64,000 nt of DNA from Calliopum simillimum (Eukaryota > Arthropoda > Insecta > Diptera > Lauxaniidae), in NCBI GenBank assembly GCA_951812925.1, contig OX638372.1, positions 72,619,407 through 72,683,406 of the forward strand, in the 5' to 3' direction. A program made the translations under genes and the position numbers. Under the pieces are notes generated by a model, which saw only the letters and a list, made by a program, of their open reading frames with translations, was not told where the DNA came from and did not search any database. Below, piece after piece: positions 1-11,000 of this stretch (position 1 is the stretch's first letter; every line of letters starts with the position of its first letter).

Positions 1-1380
1 AACGAAATGCTTCAAGAGTAAGTTTGCAGAAACCTTACCGAGGCCAAATAACTGATGCTAAGGCACTTTTTGAATGGGCAAATAGTGAAAAGTCCGACAT
101 AATTTATCGCTATTGTGCAATTGTTGAATATGAAGCAACTGCATTGCAACTCTCCAACGCTTTTTAATATGTAAAAGCCATACCAGGGACCCAGAAATTT
201 CATAGTTTTGTTACCGTAGGCCGTAACCGTATTGCAGCACGGCGTATTTTATTTTCAAAATCATTCGAGGAATTTAAAATGATGTAAATTACAAAAAAAC
301 TTACATAACACGAAATATTGCATGTACTAAAATCAGTTCTCCTGTACCATCTTAATTTTAAATTCATCTGAAAGGTAGTTTTGTCTTCTATTCCAGAAAA
401 ATATTTTGGAAGGTCGAAAAAAAGGTACTAGAGCGATTTTTGTCGCTTAGTACTAAAATAGTAGTTAATTTAGTACTTTTTTCCCAATACAATACCTTTC
501 TAAAAATGGTCCAAACATGAAAATGTATTAAGAAATGTTTCAGTTATGGGCCATTTTGTGGTCGGACCATTTTTTTAAATTTTCAAAAAATCATACCTTC
601 TAAGCCTCGAGACATACCAACTTTCTCTCTTTTTCAAATGAAAGATAATTTTTTCGTCTTTCCAAAAAATATATTTTGAAATGTAAAAAAGGTGTACCTG
701 GGCACGTTTTTTGTAGTTTAGTACTAAAATAGTAGTAAATTAAGTACTTTTTATTACCTTTCCAAAACAGGTCTAAACATGAAATTCGGTTGAGAAATGG
801 CCAAGTTATCGACAATTATTTGAGGAGAGTTCGTCACATTTTACGGATTTTTCCATTTTTTGCACTCCACAAGCCATTAAAAAAAATCGCAAAATTTTTT
901 TTTCCCATTTGTCAAAGACTAGACATGAAACGAAACCATGTACCAAATTTCAGTGAAATCGAAATCGGAAATTGTATTTGGATTTCTGTTGAATTTTCTA
1001 GTTAAATTAAAAAATTTGTGGAGTTGCCTGGTTTTTCCGCAAACGGTATGGAGTTACCTTGTTATTTCCTAAAATGTATCAATTACGCAATTTTTTGTTT
1101 CTTAATAACTTGGGAAATGATATGCATTATTCAAATTTCGCTCTGATAGAATGATTGTAAATCAAAAATCATTCCATTTTTCATGGTTTTTTCACTTTCC
1201 AAAAAAATGGAGTTACCTGGTTTTTCCGCGCGACCACAAATTTCTATTCCCCATACTTTTGGCAAATAGATCGATTGGTAAGTTAATAATTATGTTGAGT
1301 GAATCTGGTGATGTTGTTTTACTTGTAAGTATTCCCGTAAGAGCAAAGCTGGCGCTGTTTTTGACACAACTTTTTTGTAA
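1..1380. repeat. Diverged tandem direct repeat, no gene seen
   Basis: No protein family is recognisable. The stretch around 350-560 is repeated around 615-810: the block TTAGTACTAAAATAGTAGT occurs near 449 and again near 718, a period of about 269 bp, each followed by a taagtacttttt-like run and an 'aaacatgaaa' motif. A third partial unit is near 900-960. The phrase 'gttacctggtttttccgc' recurs near 1025 and 1205. The short ORFs here are not conserved between the units, so I read the region as a decayed TE or tandem repeat downstream of Hsp60. Confidence 0.5.
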
Positions 1381-1389
1381 TAAGTAAAA

Positions 1390-1523
1390 TCGTCGGCTGA
1401 ATATTTTCTTGCCGTATACGCCACATGCAAAAGCAAATAAGTTGCTCTTGTGTCGACGCAGGCTATGTGCTTTTGTTTTTTTAATGAAGTGGCGTATACG
1501 GCAAGAAAATATTCAGCCGACGA
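1390..1523. mobile_element. Hairpin MITE with 35-bp perfect arms
   Basis: The left arm (1390-1424, beginning TCGTCGGCTGAATATTTTCT) is the exact reverse complement of 1489-1523, with a loop of about 64 bp whose inner part also pairs loosely (GCAAAAGC with GCTTTTGT). A further GCCGGCGAA copy follows near 1545. It has no coding capacity. It is either a small non-autonomous hairpin element or the two ends of a collapsed one. No clear target duplication was identified. Confidence 0.6.
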
Positions 1524-1819
1524 ATTTATTACAAAACAAAATTCAGCCGGCGAAATGTCAATTTGACAGTCAATCTTCGATTTAGCTGTTCTGATTCGAA
1601 GTGGAATTTTATTTGGATAGGTATCACAGTGCCAATTTTTTCTTCATGTGAAACGGATTTTCACAGGATTGATTGTTTTAGATCTCGGAATTCAGTCTCG
1701 CTTATAAATTAATCGCATATAATTATGCGCGTTGCATTTATCGATAAATTAAAATAAGTGCGTAGAGCGGCAAATGACAGAACATACTCAGAGACAAAAA
1801 ACATTTTTATGTAACATAG

Positions 1820-1825
1820 TTTATT
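1820..1825 (-). terminator. Hsp60 polyadenylation signal AATAAA
   Basis: TTTATT on the plus strand reads AATAAA on the Hsp60 strand, about 52 bases past the Hsp60 stop codon. This implies a very short 3' UTR ending near 1795-1805. Confidence 0.6.
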
Positions 1826-1876
1826 TTACATATATAACATGTAATAGTACTAATTTCGAAATTTATAAAAAAATTA

Positions 1877-2038
1877 TTACATCATACCACCCATACCTCC
1901 CATTCCGCCCATTCCACCCATACCTCCCATTCCGGGTAAAGCAGGTGAGTCTTCTTTTGGAATTTCTGTTACTACAGCTTCAGCCGTGGTTAAAAGCGAT
2001 GCAACACCAGCAGCATCTGTTATAGCTGTTCGGACCAC
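1877..2038 (-). CDS. Hsp60: Hsp60 coding exon 3 (C-terminus)
   Basis: This exon holds 53 codons plus TAA. It starts [20 protein letters not shown], the standard continuation of IDPTK, and ends in a flexible tail of repeated GGM units. The acceptor is CCTTTAG at 2040-2039. A cryptic plus-strand ORF over the same bases is antisense shadow. Confidence 0.95.
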   Translation of the reverse strand: MVRTAITDAAGVASLLTTAEAVVTEIPKEDSPALPGMGGMGGMGGMGGMGGMM

Positions 2039-5000
2039 CTAAAGGAAAAAAAAATTTTTTTGAGGGTTATTTACGAGTATATCAAATGCACAATCTTTGA
2101 ATATTGAATATCAAAGGTGTTGAAAATATCAAGTCACTGAACCAATTACAACAAGTCATTACAATACCAATTTGAGACACACTTCTAGAGTAAAAACTTT
2201 TAAAATTTCACGCCCTTTTTCCGAGCTCACCGAGTTTTTGTTGATAACTCTCCCTTACTACTTCTAGTATGTATATCGAGCCCCAGCCACCAAAAAACTG
2301 TAACCGACACGATTTCGGATTTTCGTTTTTTGATAGATTCGCGTGTCCATACGCATCTTTCCTTCATATATCATAAGAAACAACGTTACGGAGTTATACC
2401 GATTTGCCTTTTGTACTACACTGCATGCAAAGATAATTCAAAAAAATCTTCTGTAAAATTTACTTTTTGGCAGTTAGGGCTCGATATATTTTGTTTGCCA
2501 TAAATAATGTTCTAAAAATAGCGTTTAATATGCCTCGAAGTTATTTCGGACTTTTTGATGTATAATGTATGTAAGAAAGCTTGAGATGTCGCTTAATAAG
2601 ATTGTTCGTTTTGTTCACTCTTAAATTATGGTACGTAGGCTGCTATATATATTTCTGGCCTAGGCAAGGTGCAATCTGACATTTCCATTGGAAAGTTTGT
2701 CATTTTTTAGCATAAACGTTCTCACAACGTTTTGATGTACAAGTGCTGTTTGTTTTGTTTACAGTGAGTTAAGAAAATCAATTTTTCCATTCATAACACA
2801 GTCCTGCGATGAAAAAAGTATGAGATCAGAGTAGGTGATTTTTATAGTTTTTTGATCGCTGAATCCGAATATGAACTCCGATTTACTCCATCACGTCTGA
2901 GATCCGAGTTATCCCTGATTTAAAGTGCAGAAAACGCTATTTTCAGACATATGGTGTACATCCTGAAAGAAGTCTAGTTCACTTTTGACAGCGGCATTGA
3001 ATAGCCCTGAGCTTTCTCTTTAAAGCATGCTTTTAACTTTTTCCAATTCGATCATTAGCTTCCGAGATATCATCCATTGAAGTAAAGGTATACAATTGAA
3101 TATAGTCCTTTGCAGGGATTAGTGATACCTTTACTTCAATCGATGATATCTCGGAAACTAATTATTTAATTGAAAAAGTTAAAAGTACGCTTTAAAGAGA
3201 AAGCTCAGGGCTATTCAATGCCGCTGTCAAAAGTGAACTAAACTACTTTCACGATGAACGCCACATGGCTGAAAATAGCGTTTCTTGCACTTTAAATCAA
3301 GGATAACTCGGATCTCAGACGTGATGAAGCAAATCGGAGGTCATATTCGGATTTAGCGATCAAATATCTATAAAAATCACCTACTCTCATTTCATACTTT
3401 TTTAAACTTTTTCAAAAACGCAGGACTGTGTAATTTAAGGGGGCTTCTCATCTAAAAATCGATTTTTTTTTTTTTTTTCATAGGTTGATAGAATATCGTC
3501 TTGGGAGTATATTCCCAAAGTTTCATGACTCAACTCTAAATATTATGGAAAATATGATCGATTGAACCAGCGAGCTCATATAAAATTGTATGCGATTTTT
3601 TTTTTTTTCAAACTTTAAATCGTTTTTTCTCAAAACTATGGTTTTAAAATATTGTACACGATTGCGAAAAAAACTACTTAACCGATTTTTGATTTCTAAA
3701 AATTGTTTTGCAGATTATAAATTTAACGAGTGCATGAATGTCTGAAATTGTGGAAAAAAAGTTATTTTATACACTTTTTAGCCCCATTTAGTGAAAAAAA
3801 AAATGACGAAAAAATAGCACTTTTTTTCAAGACGTGATTTCAATATTGTAGAATCGAATTTTTTGGAGTTGCAGACATTCATGCACTCAGGGGAACCCTG
3901 CTGAGTAATAAAAAAATTTTGTTTTATGTTTCAGATAAAAACTTTGGGCTCCACAATGTACCGCGATAAATCCTACTTGTTAAATGTCGCCACACGCAAC
4001 ATTGAATAAGTCCGCCATTTTGTCATTTTAGTTTTTGAAAAAATTCTTTTTTTATAGTTCAAACATGTTCTTAAATGTATGCAAAAAATTATTTGTATGT
4101 GTTTTTATTTTCCGAGTGAAAATCAATCCCGAAAAACAACTACTTTTTGACGTGTTACATGAGAAGCCCCCCTTAAGCGATTGATAAATTATGGCGTTTC
4201 CAACGAGAAAAAACGTTTTTTACAACTAAGTGTTCATGCAAAATCGAATAAATTGGAGTGGAACTAATGTGCAAGGATGCCTCTATCTCACAATATGCCA
4301 CATGACGATCTTGCATTACACAGGTTTACAAAAAAAAAAAATGTCATGGCGTTTAGGCCAGACTATGTGTTTCCTAGGGACTTTGACTTCCTGAATGCGA
4401 ATCCCGGGTCCGTTTTTTTCCAGAACGTCTGAGTAAAAAAATTTCAAGGTCATACGGAGGTCATGTGTCGTTTAGTGATAAATTGTCAAAATTCTGAAAC
4501 TAATTTTTTATCATTGAGTCTTTAGTCCATTAAAAGAATTATGTGATCAAAAAGGGTATCTCGGACCTAGTTTCGGAGATATTGCCATCGGAAGATCCGG
4601 ATATATCTTCTATGAAAACCGCTATAAGTTGGAAACCCCTGGATGGATTTGTAAAATATTGGTGTCATATGAAAAGTATTTTGACAGCCTATAGATATGT
4701 TTTGAGCATATTTTCAATTGGATTCATAGTTTTCGAGATATGAGCTTTTTTCTGAAATTTTGTGAAATTTTTTAATTATAAGAAAAAAAAAACAAATAAC
4801 ACCAACAACAACAAAACAACAACAACAATAACAACAACAACAACAACAATAACAACAACAACAACAACAATAACAACAACAACAATAACAACAACAAAAC
4901 ACCTTTCATATGACACCAATATTTTTCAAATCCATCCAGGAGTTCCCAAATTAAAGCGGTTTTCATAGAAGATATATATTCTGATCTTCCGATGGCTATA

Positions 5001-8000
5001 TCTCCGAAACTAGGTCCGAGATAACCTTTATGATCACATTTTCTTTTTAAGACCTAAGAGCTCAATGATTAAAAATTAGTTTCAGAATTTTAGCGAATTT
5101 ATCACTAAACGACACATGAACCCCATTTTGACCTCCATATGACCTTGCAATCTTTTTTCTCAGACGTTCTGGAAAAAAACGGACCCCGGATTCGGATGTC
5201 AATGTCCCTAGGAAACACATAGTCTGATCAAAACGCCATGAGATTTTTTTTTTTTGTAAGCCTGTGCTATCAGTTCATGCACTGTATCGATGTTTTGTGG
5301 CACAACAACTGATTTTGGACGACCTTCACGGAATTCGTCTTTGAGCGAGCGTCGGCCACAATTGAATTCATTAAACCAGTTTTTCACAGTGCTATAAGAT
5401 AGTGCTTCATCGCCATACAAAGATTTAAGTTCATCGATGCACTCTTGTCGTGATAACTCACGTCGAAAGTTGTGAAAAATGATCGCACGAAAATGTTGAC
5501 GAGTTAATTCCATTTTTTGCCAAATTGATTTTTTCAAGTCACTGTAAACAACACAAATGATGATTGTACGTCAAAACGTTGTGAGTACGTTTATGCTAAA
5601 AAATGTCAAACTTTCCAATGGAAATGTCAGATTGCACCTGGAAACACTTAGTGTTGCCTAGGCCAGAAATATATATAGCAGCCCACGTAAGATTCTCAAT
5701 TTTACGTTCTTTCAAGCAATTAAAAATAAATTGGCTTAATAATTGTTTGAGGTGTTTGTGTTTTTTCGGTCTACAAGAAACACTCAAATTATTCTGTCCC
5801 GAATATCCTCATCCGTATTTGAAATACCTTTTTTGTTGGAAAAATTAACCTGTGTTTTAGGGAAACAGTTGGTGTAAACCATTTCAAAACGATCAAGATT
5901 TTTTTGATGTCACCCGAATTGGCTATAAATTGGCATAAGCAATAGTAGTATAGTGGAAAAAATTACTCCTCCAAAAATTAGAGTGGGCCAGCCAGTGGTT
6001 CTCCAGAAAAACAATAAAATGTGGCTTCTACCGCAATTTTTCAATACAATTTTTTTTGAATTTGAAATTTTTAATTAAACGGTAATTTGAATTTGAAAAA
6101 AGTGCGTTGGTACTTTCATAAGTACTATACAAGCAAAAAAACAGTCAATAAACTAACTTCAGCATTTGAAAATTTTATTCAATAAAAATTTTGAACTGAA
6201 AAAATGTAGGTACTGAAAAATTGCGGAAGTTACTACATTTTATTGTTTTTCTGGAGAACCCACAGGCAGGCCCACACCAATTTTTGGAGGACAAGTAAGT
6301 TACACCTGTAGCTTTTTTGGCAAGAAAAATAAAAAATATTAAAAATGTCGCATTTTGGGAAACTCAATTTAAAATTTTTTTTTTTAATGTAAATATAAAA
6401 AAAATAAAATTTTCCTAGTTCTTATTTGAAAGCCTGTTTCAGGACAAATCATTTGACACCATAAAATTGAGAACTGAATAAATGCAACTAAAGTTATAGC
6501 TCCTCAAAAAAAAAAAAAACTTACCTAAAAACTTCAAAGTCCCATATCTCCGCCATTTTTTTAAATTTTGAAAAAATATTTGGTAGTAATTTTATCCACT
6601 ATGTAACTATTGGTAATGCCAATTTATAGTCAAATCGGATTCCATGAACAAATTTCTTGATCGTTTACACATGGTTTACACCAGTTGGGAAATATTATTT
6701 CAATATTTATCAGTTATTAGTTAAAAAACTTACTTAAAATTAAATTATTGTAACAATAACGTTAAGATATAGCATACAAGACATTATAGTCCGGACATAC
6801 AGAAAAAAGACCCGTCATCGCGGATTTGAAAATTTTTAATGAAAATGATAGATTACACTAAGACGAATAGATAAGCTTGATCGGCGTGGATATAATTGGC
6901 CGAAAATATTTTTAATTAATTGTGTCTTCTTAAATTTCCATTATGTTTCCCCGTCATCGCGGATTTTGATCAATCTTGTATTAGTCGTACCAGCAAATTC
7001 AAATTTTATAAAAAATATAGGAGAATTCAATATACGAGGGTGTGTTAAGTAAGTTGAGTATGCCAAAACGACGTTTGTCTTAAAATCGTACCTGCGTCAG
7101 CATTGAATAGACATTAGGAATGACTATTTTGGTATCTGTTTGTTTTTTTTTTTTTAATACGAAAAATTAAATTTTTGAAAAAAATTTAAAGTAAATTGGG
7201 CTAAAATTCAAAACCTAATGAAGGAAACCAGTTAGGTTGTTTAGTTTACACTTGTTTACCCTATAAACATGTGCACATTTTACTGCAATTTTTAACCCAA
7301 TTTTCGGGGCTATAAAACGAGAAAAGAAGCAGGTGCGATTTTAAGACAAATGTCATTTTGTCTCACAAACTAACTTAACACAACCACATTTATTTCTTCA
7401 ACAATTTTATAAAACTTAAACCGTACCAAAAAAAAAAAATTGGTCGGCGGATTTTTTGTGAATGTTTATAAAAATAAGATTGAGCAAAAGCCGCGATGAC
7501 GGGAAAACATGGAAATTTAATAATACATAATTTATTTAAAAATATTTTCAGCCAATTAAATCCACGCTGACCAAGCATATCTTATTCATCTCAGTGTAAT
7601 CTACAATTTTCCATTGAAAATTTTCAAGGTTAGATTTAAATGAAAATTTTTTAATACTAGAAGCGCCCAATGGTCAAAATTTGACCACAAATGAATTAAA
7701 TAATTTTGGTACTTTTTAACAGTTCTAGTACTTTTTTGCTATTTGGTACAAAATATATAAACTCTTCTGGTACAATGACAAATGTGAAACGAAAAGAAAA
7801 CAAAAAACATTTTTGTGTTTTCAGCTCTGTGTGACCGTGTATTTTATTGTTGTTAAGATTGAAAAATTTGTATTTAATTTTACCTGGCTTGAAGTCAAAA
7901 TATTAAAATAATTTTTACTTTGTGCACATCTACACACAAATGCCTAATAGTGTATAATTTAAAGTCGTACTCCATTTCGAACATAGTAAAAAAGGATGGA

Positions 8001-11000
8001 CAAGTTTTTGTCTTGTGTATTATTATATAGATTAACAATAAAATGTACGGTTACACAGAGCTTTTTCGTTTGTCTGCATAGAACGTGGCAGACAAAGGAA
8101 GAGAGAAAGCAAATCAGTGGGTTTAAATTTTTTGTTAGTGAGTACGATTCGCTGAACAGTGTCTGTATGGTTGCATTTTGATCACTGGGCGATACTTATA
8201 TATATTTTTACCTTTGTTGGATCAATAATTCCTTTTTCTATTAAGTTTCCATATTCTCCTTTTAAGGCGTCATAGCCATAGTCGCCTTCTTTTGTCTCAA
8301 CCTTTGCAACAACCGTTGCACCATCAACGCCAGCATTTTTGGCAATAGTTAAGCATGGCATACGAAGAGCGCGACGAATTATTTCAATACCCATGTTCTA
8401 GAAATTAATTTATAAGATAAAATTAAAATTTTGTAGTGAAAATTAATATAGTAATTTCGAATAAAAAATATTATTTTTTGTATTGTGTAATAAAAACAAG
8501 GACGGACTTGACTATTATAATAATTTCTAACCCTTATTCGCATAAAAAATTTTAGAAAATATCAACGAAAGAAAAATACGGATGTCCTAACATCTGCACG
8601 ATGGGTTCCTAGAATTTTAAGTGATGCTCAAAAAGAGGCCCGTGTGCGTTTTGCTAAGTATTTTCTTGAAAAATTTTAACAGGTGATGAAGTATGGTTTT
8701 ACAAGTACGTCCCTGAAACCAAACAACAATCCATGGTATGGAGCCCAGGAGGTGCAAATCCACCTGATAAAGCAAAGCAACAAAAGTAATGATGTCAGTT
8801 TACTTCACCCGAGAGAAAGTTGTAGCTGCTATTCCTTTGGAAAAAGGTCAGATGGTTACTGCTAAGGGCCAATTTCACAATGTTCAGTTAAGCTTTAACT
8901 GGCACTTTGACACAAAATTTCATACAAAATTTTTATTTATCTGAAAGTTAAATTTTAACTGAACATTGTGAAATTGGCCCTAAGTGGTAAACTGAAATCT
9001 GCTTACCAAAAGTTTTCCAAAATTTATTGGGAAAACCCCAATAAAAGGAGCTACGCCGCTACTTTCTAAATAACGATAATGGCTGAAAAAACGACCGACT
9101 TTATTGCGCTTTCAGGCATCAAAGAAATTCGTCCAGAACCTTGTTCCCCAGATCTAGCGCCTTGTGACTTCAGGTTGTTTCCAAAAATTAAAAAAAAAAA
9201 AATTGAGAGGGAGTCTTCAACAGCAATGAGTAGATAATAAATGCGGTTAATGATGAAATTGTAAAACTGCAAAAAGCGGATTTTGAAAACTGTTTTTCAA
9301 GATGGATTTATCGACTTCAAAAATGTATCAAAATAAATAGCGATTTGGTTGAAAAAATACAAACAGATGAAGAATAAAGTTATAAATTTAAAAAAAATTT
9401 TATATAGTTTTTTCAATTCTACTAAGCGAACTTTTGTTAGGGCCCTCGCATAAGATCTCTTTTTCTGTCAATTTACAATAAAAAATGTTGACAATTTTTT
9501 TTAACGAGATTCAATTTTCTAAGGAATTGAAAACAACATAAGTTTTCAAGTCTTATTGTTAAACCTTAGGATAAAGGTCGAACCAATGTATAGCTAAGGA
9601 TATATTTAATTCTTAAGCTAAAATTAATTAATGATGGCATTCTTAAATTTATTCGAGGTCGGAAGTGGAAATACGACCTTTTGAAAAATCACTCATTTTA
9701 AAAGAAAAAAAATTTTCTCCCGAATATAGAATTTTAAATAGACGGAAATGGATAAACTCGGTGAAGTGGAAATTTATATGAGAATCGATAGCTTAGGACA
9801 TGCCCAGCAAACCAAACGTTCCGATTTCGTAACGAAATTGTTACGACGAGTCGGCAAACTTTTCCGATTTCGATACCGAATTCGTTACGAAATCTTTACA
9901 AATTTTGTATGAGAGGGTTGACACGACTTCGTAACGATTTTTCTTTACGAATTCGTAACGCCGTGTCTTTACGAAATCGTTACGACGTGTCGGTACGAAT
10001 TCGTAACGCCGTTTCTTTACGAATTCATAACGCCGTGTCTTTACGAATTCGTTACGAATTTTCGGAACAAAATCGTAACTTCGTGTCTTGTTCTTCCTTT
10101 TTTTTATTTCAGTTCAATTTATGTAATGTATAAGTGTGCATGTGTGTTTTCTAAAGACATGTACGTATCCTTGTAAAGTTCCCATCATACATACATAACA
10201 TATTTCACGGTATTTAATAAAGTTTGGTTTGCGGGGAACCCAAATAAATTTTAAAGTAGTTGACATTAAAACAAACAAATATACGTTTTTTAACAGAAAT
10301 CTTATCCATGTTTACTTTTATTACAAATATATGAAACATTATTGGTTTTTTATGAATAAATTTATTTTTTCTGAAACACCTCCCATTAAACTTTTATTCG
10401 TATCTTCAGAGATTTGTTTATTTGACACTAACCATTTTCTTGAAAAATGTTTGGTGTTTTCAACAACCTGTTTTGTGTTCTTCATAATCCTTTTTACCAG
10501 AGTCCAATATCTTTCGATGGGTCTGAGCTCCAAGCAGTTAGGAGGATTTGCATATCTATCTACAAATTCTTAATTATTCTTTTCATACCATTCAACTGCA
10601 TATTTGCTGTAAGGCATGAAGCCAAATCTGACCAAAAAAAAAAGTCTTAAACTTTTCCATAATGCAACAGTCAAATTTTTTAATGAATTTTCGGTGAAGT
10701 ATTTTGGCTCGCTTTTTTGCCTCAACGTTCTTTTTGGAATTTCTGCCCGGAACTTTCTGGATATTGAATGACTCAAGCCCTTCCTCCTTTTAAACTTTTC
10801 TGACAAAGGTTTCAGAGCATTGGACTTTCTCAGTTACTTTTCTTCTCTATATATTGGAAATTTTCTTAAGAAGAGCTATCACCTTCTTGGCAGCATTAGG
10901 ATTATCAAAACCTTTATTTTTTCCACTTCCTTGCTTTCAACTAACGGTCAGACGTTCCTTAAAGGTTTTAATAACACGTGAAACGGTATTCCGCGAAACC

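Larger units (their letters stand above)
2636..5695 (-). mobile_element. Palindromic mariner remnant carrying three nested insertions
   Basis: Mariner DNA reads on the minus strand at 5267-5695 (5' end plus transposase N-terminus) and resumes at 4177-4319. The far end (2636-2793) is not a normal 3' end. It is an inverted copy of the 5' end: about 155 bp from 'ggctgctatatatatttctggcc' to the start of the ORF matches the reverse complement of 5530-5690. Between these pieces sit a foldback (2797-3430), a TTAA-type MITE (3439-4172) and another foldback (4320-5266). Without them the mariner is only about 0.7 kb. The whole block lies in the Hsp60 second coding intron. Confidence 0.7.

Noticed and set aside
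4714..4968. Cys/Leu- and Thr-rich ORFs in several frames
   Set aside because: They translate the CAA microsatellite and its complement; no protein family and no start context.
9820..10082. CRISPR-like regularly spaced repeats
   Set aside because: Units are short, variable and self-complementary with near-identical spacers, in an intron of a eukaryotic gene; not a CRISPR array.
9909..10133. 74-aa Arg-rich ORF with repeated RIRNAVSLR
   Set aside because: It is the translation of the TTACGAATTCGTAACG repeat array.
10229..10573. 114-aa plus-strand ORF
   Set aside because: Antisense to the Tc1/mariner relic that encodes [15 protein letters not shown] on the other strand.
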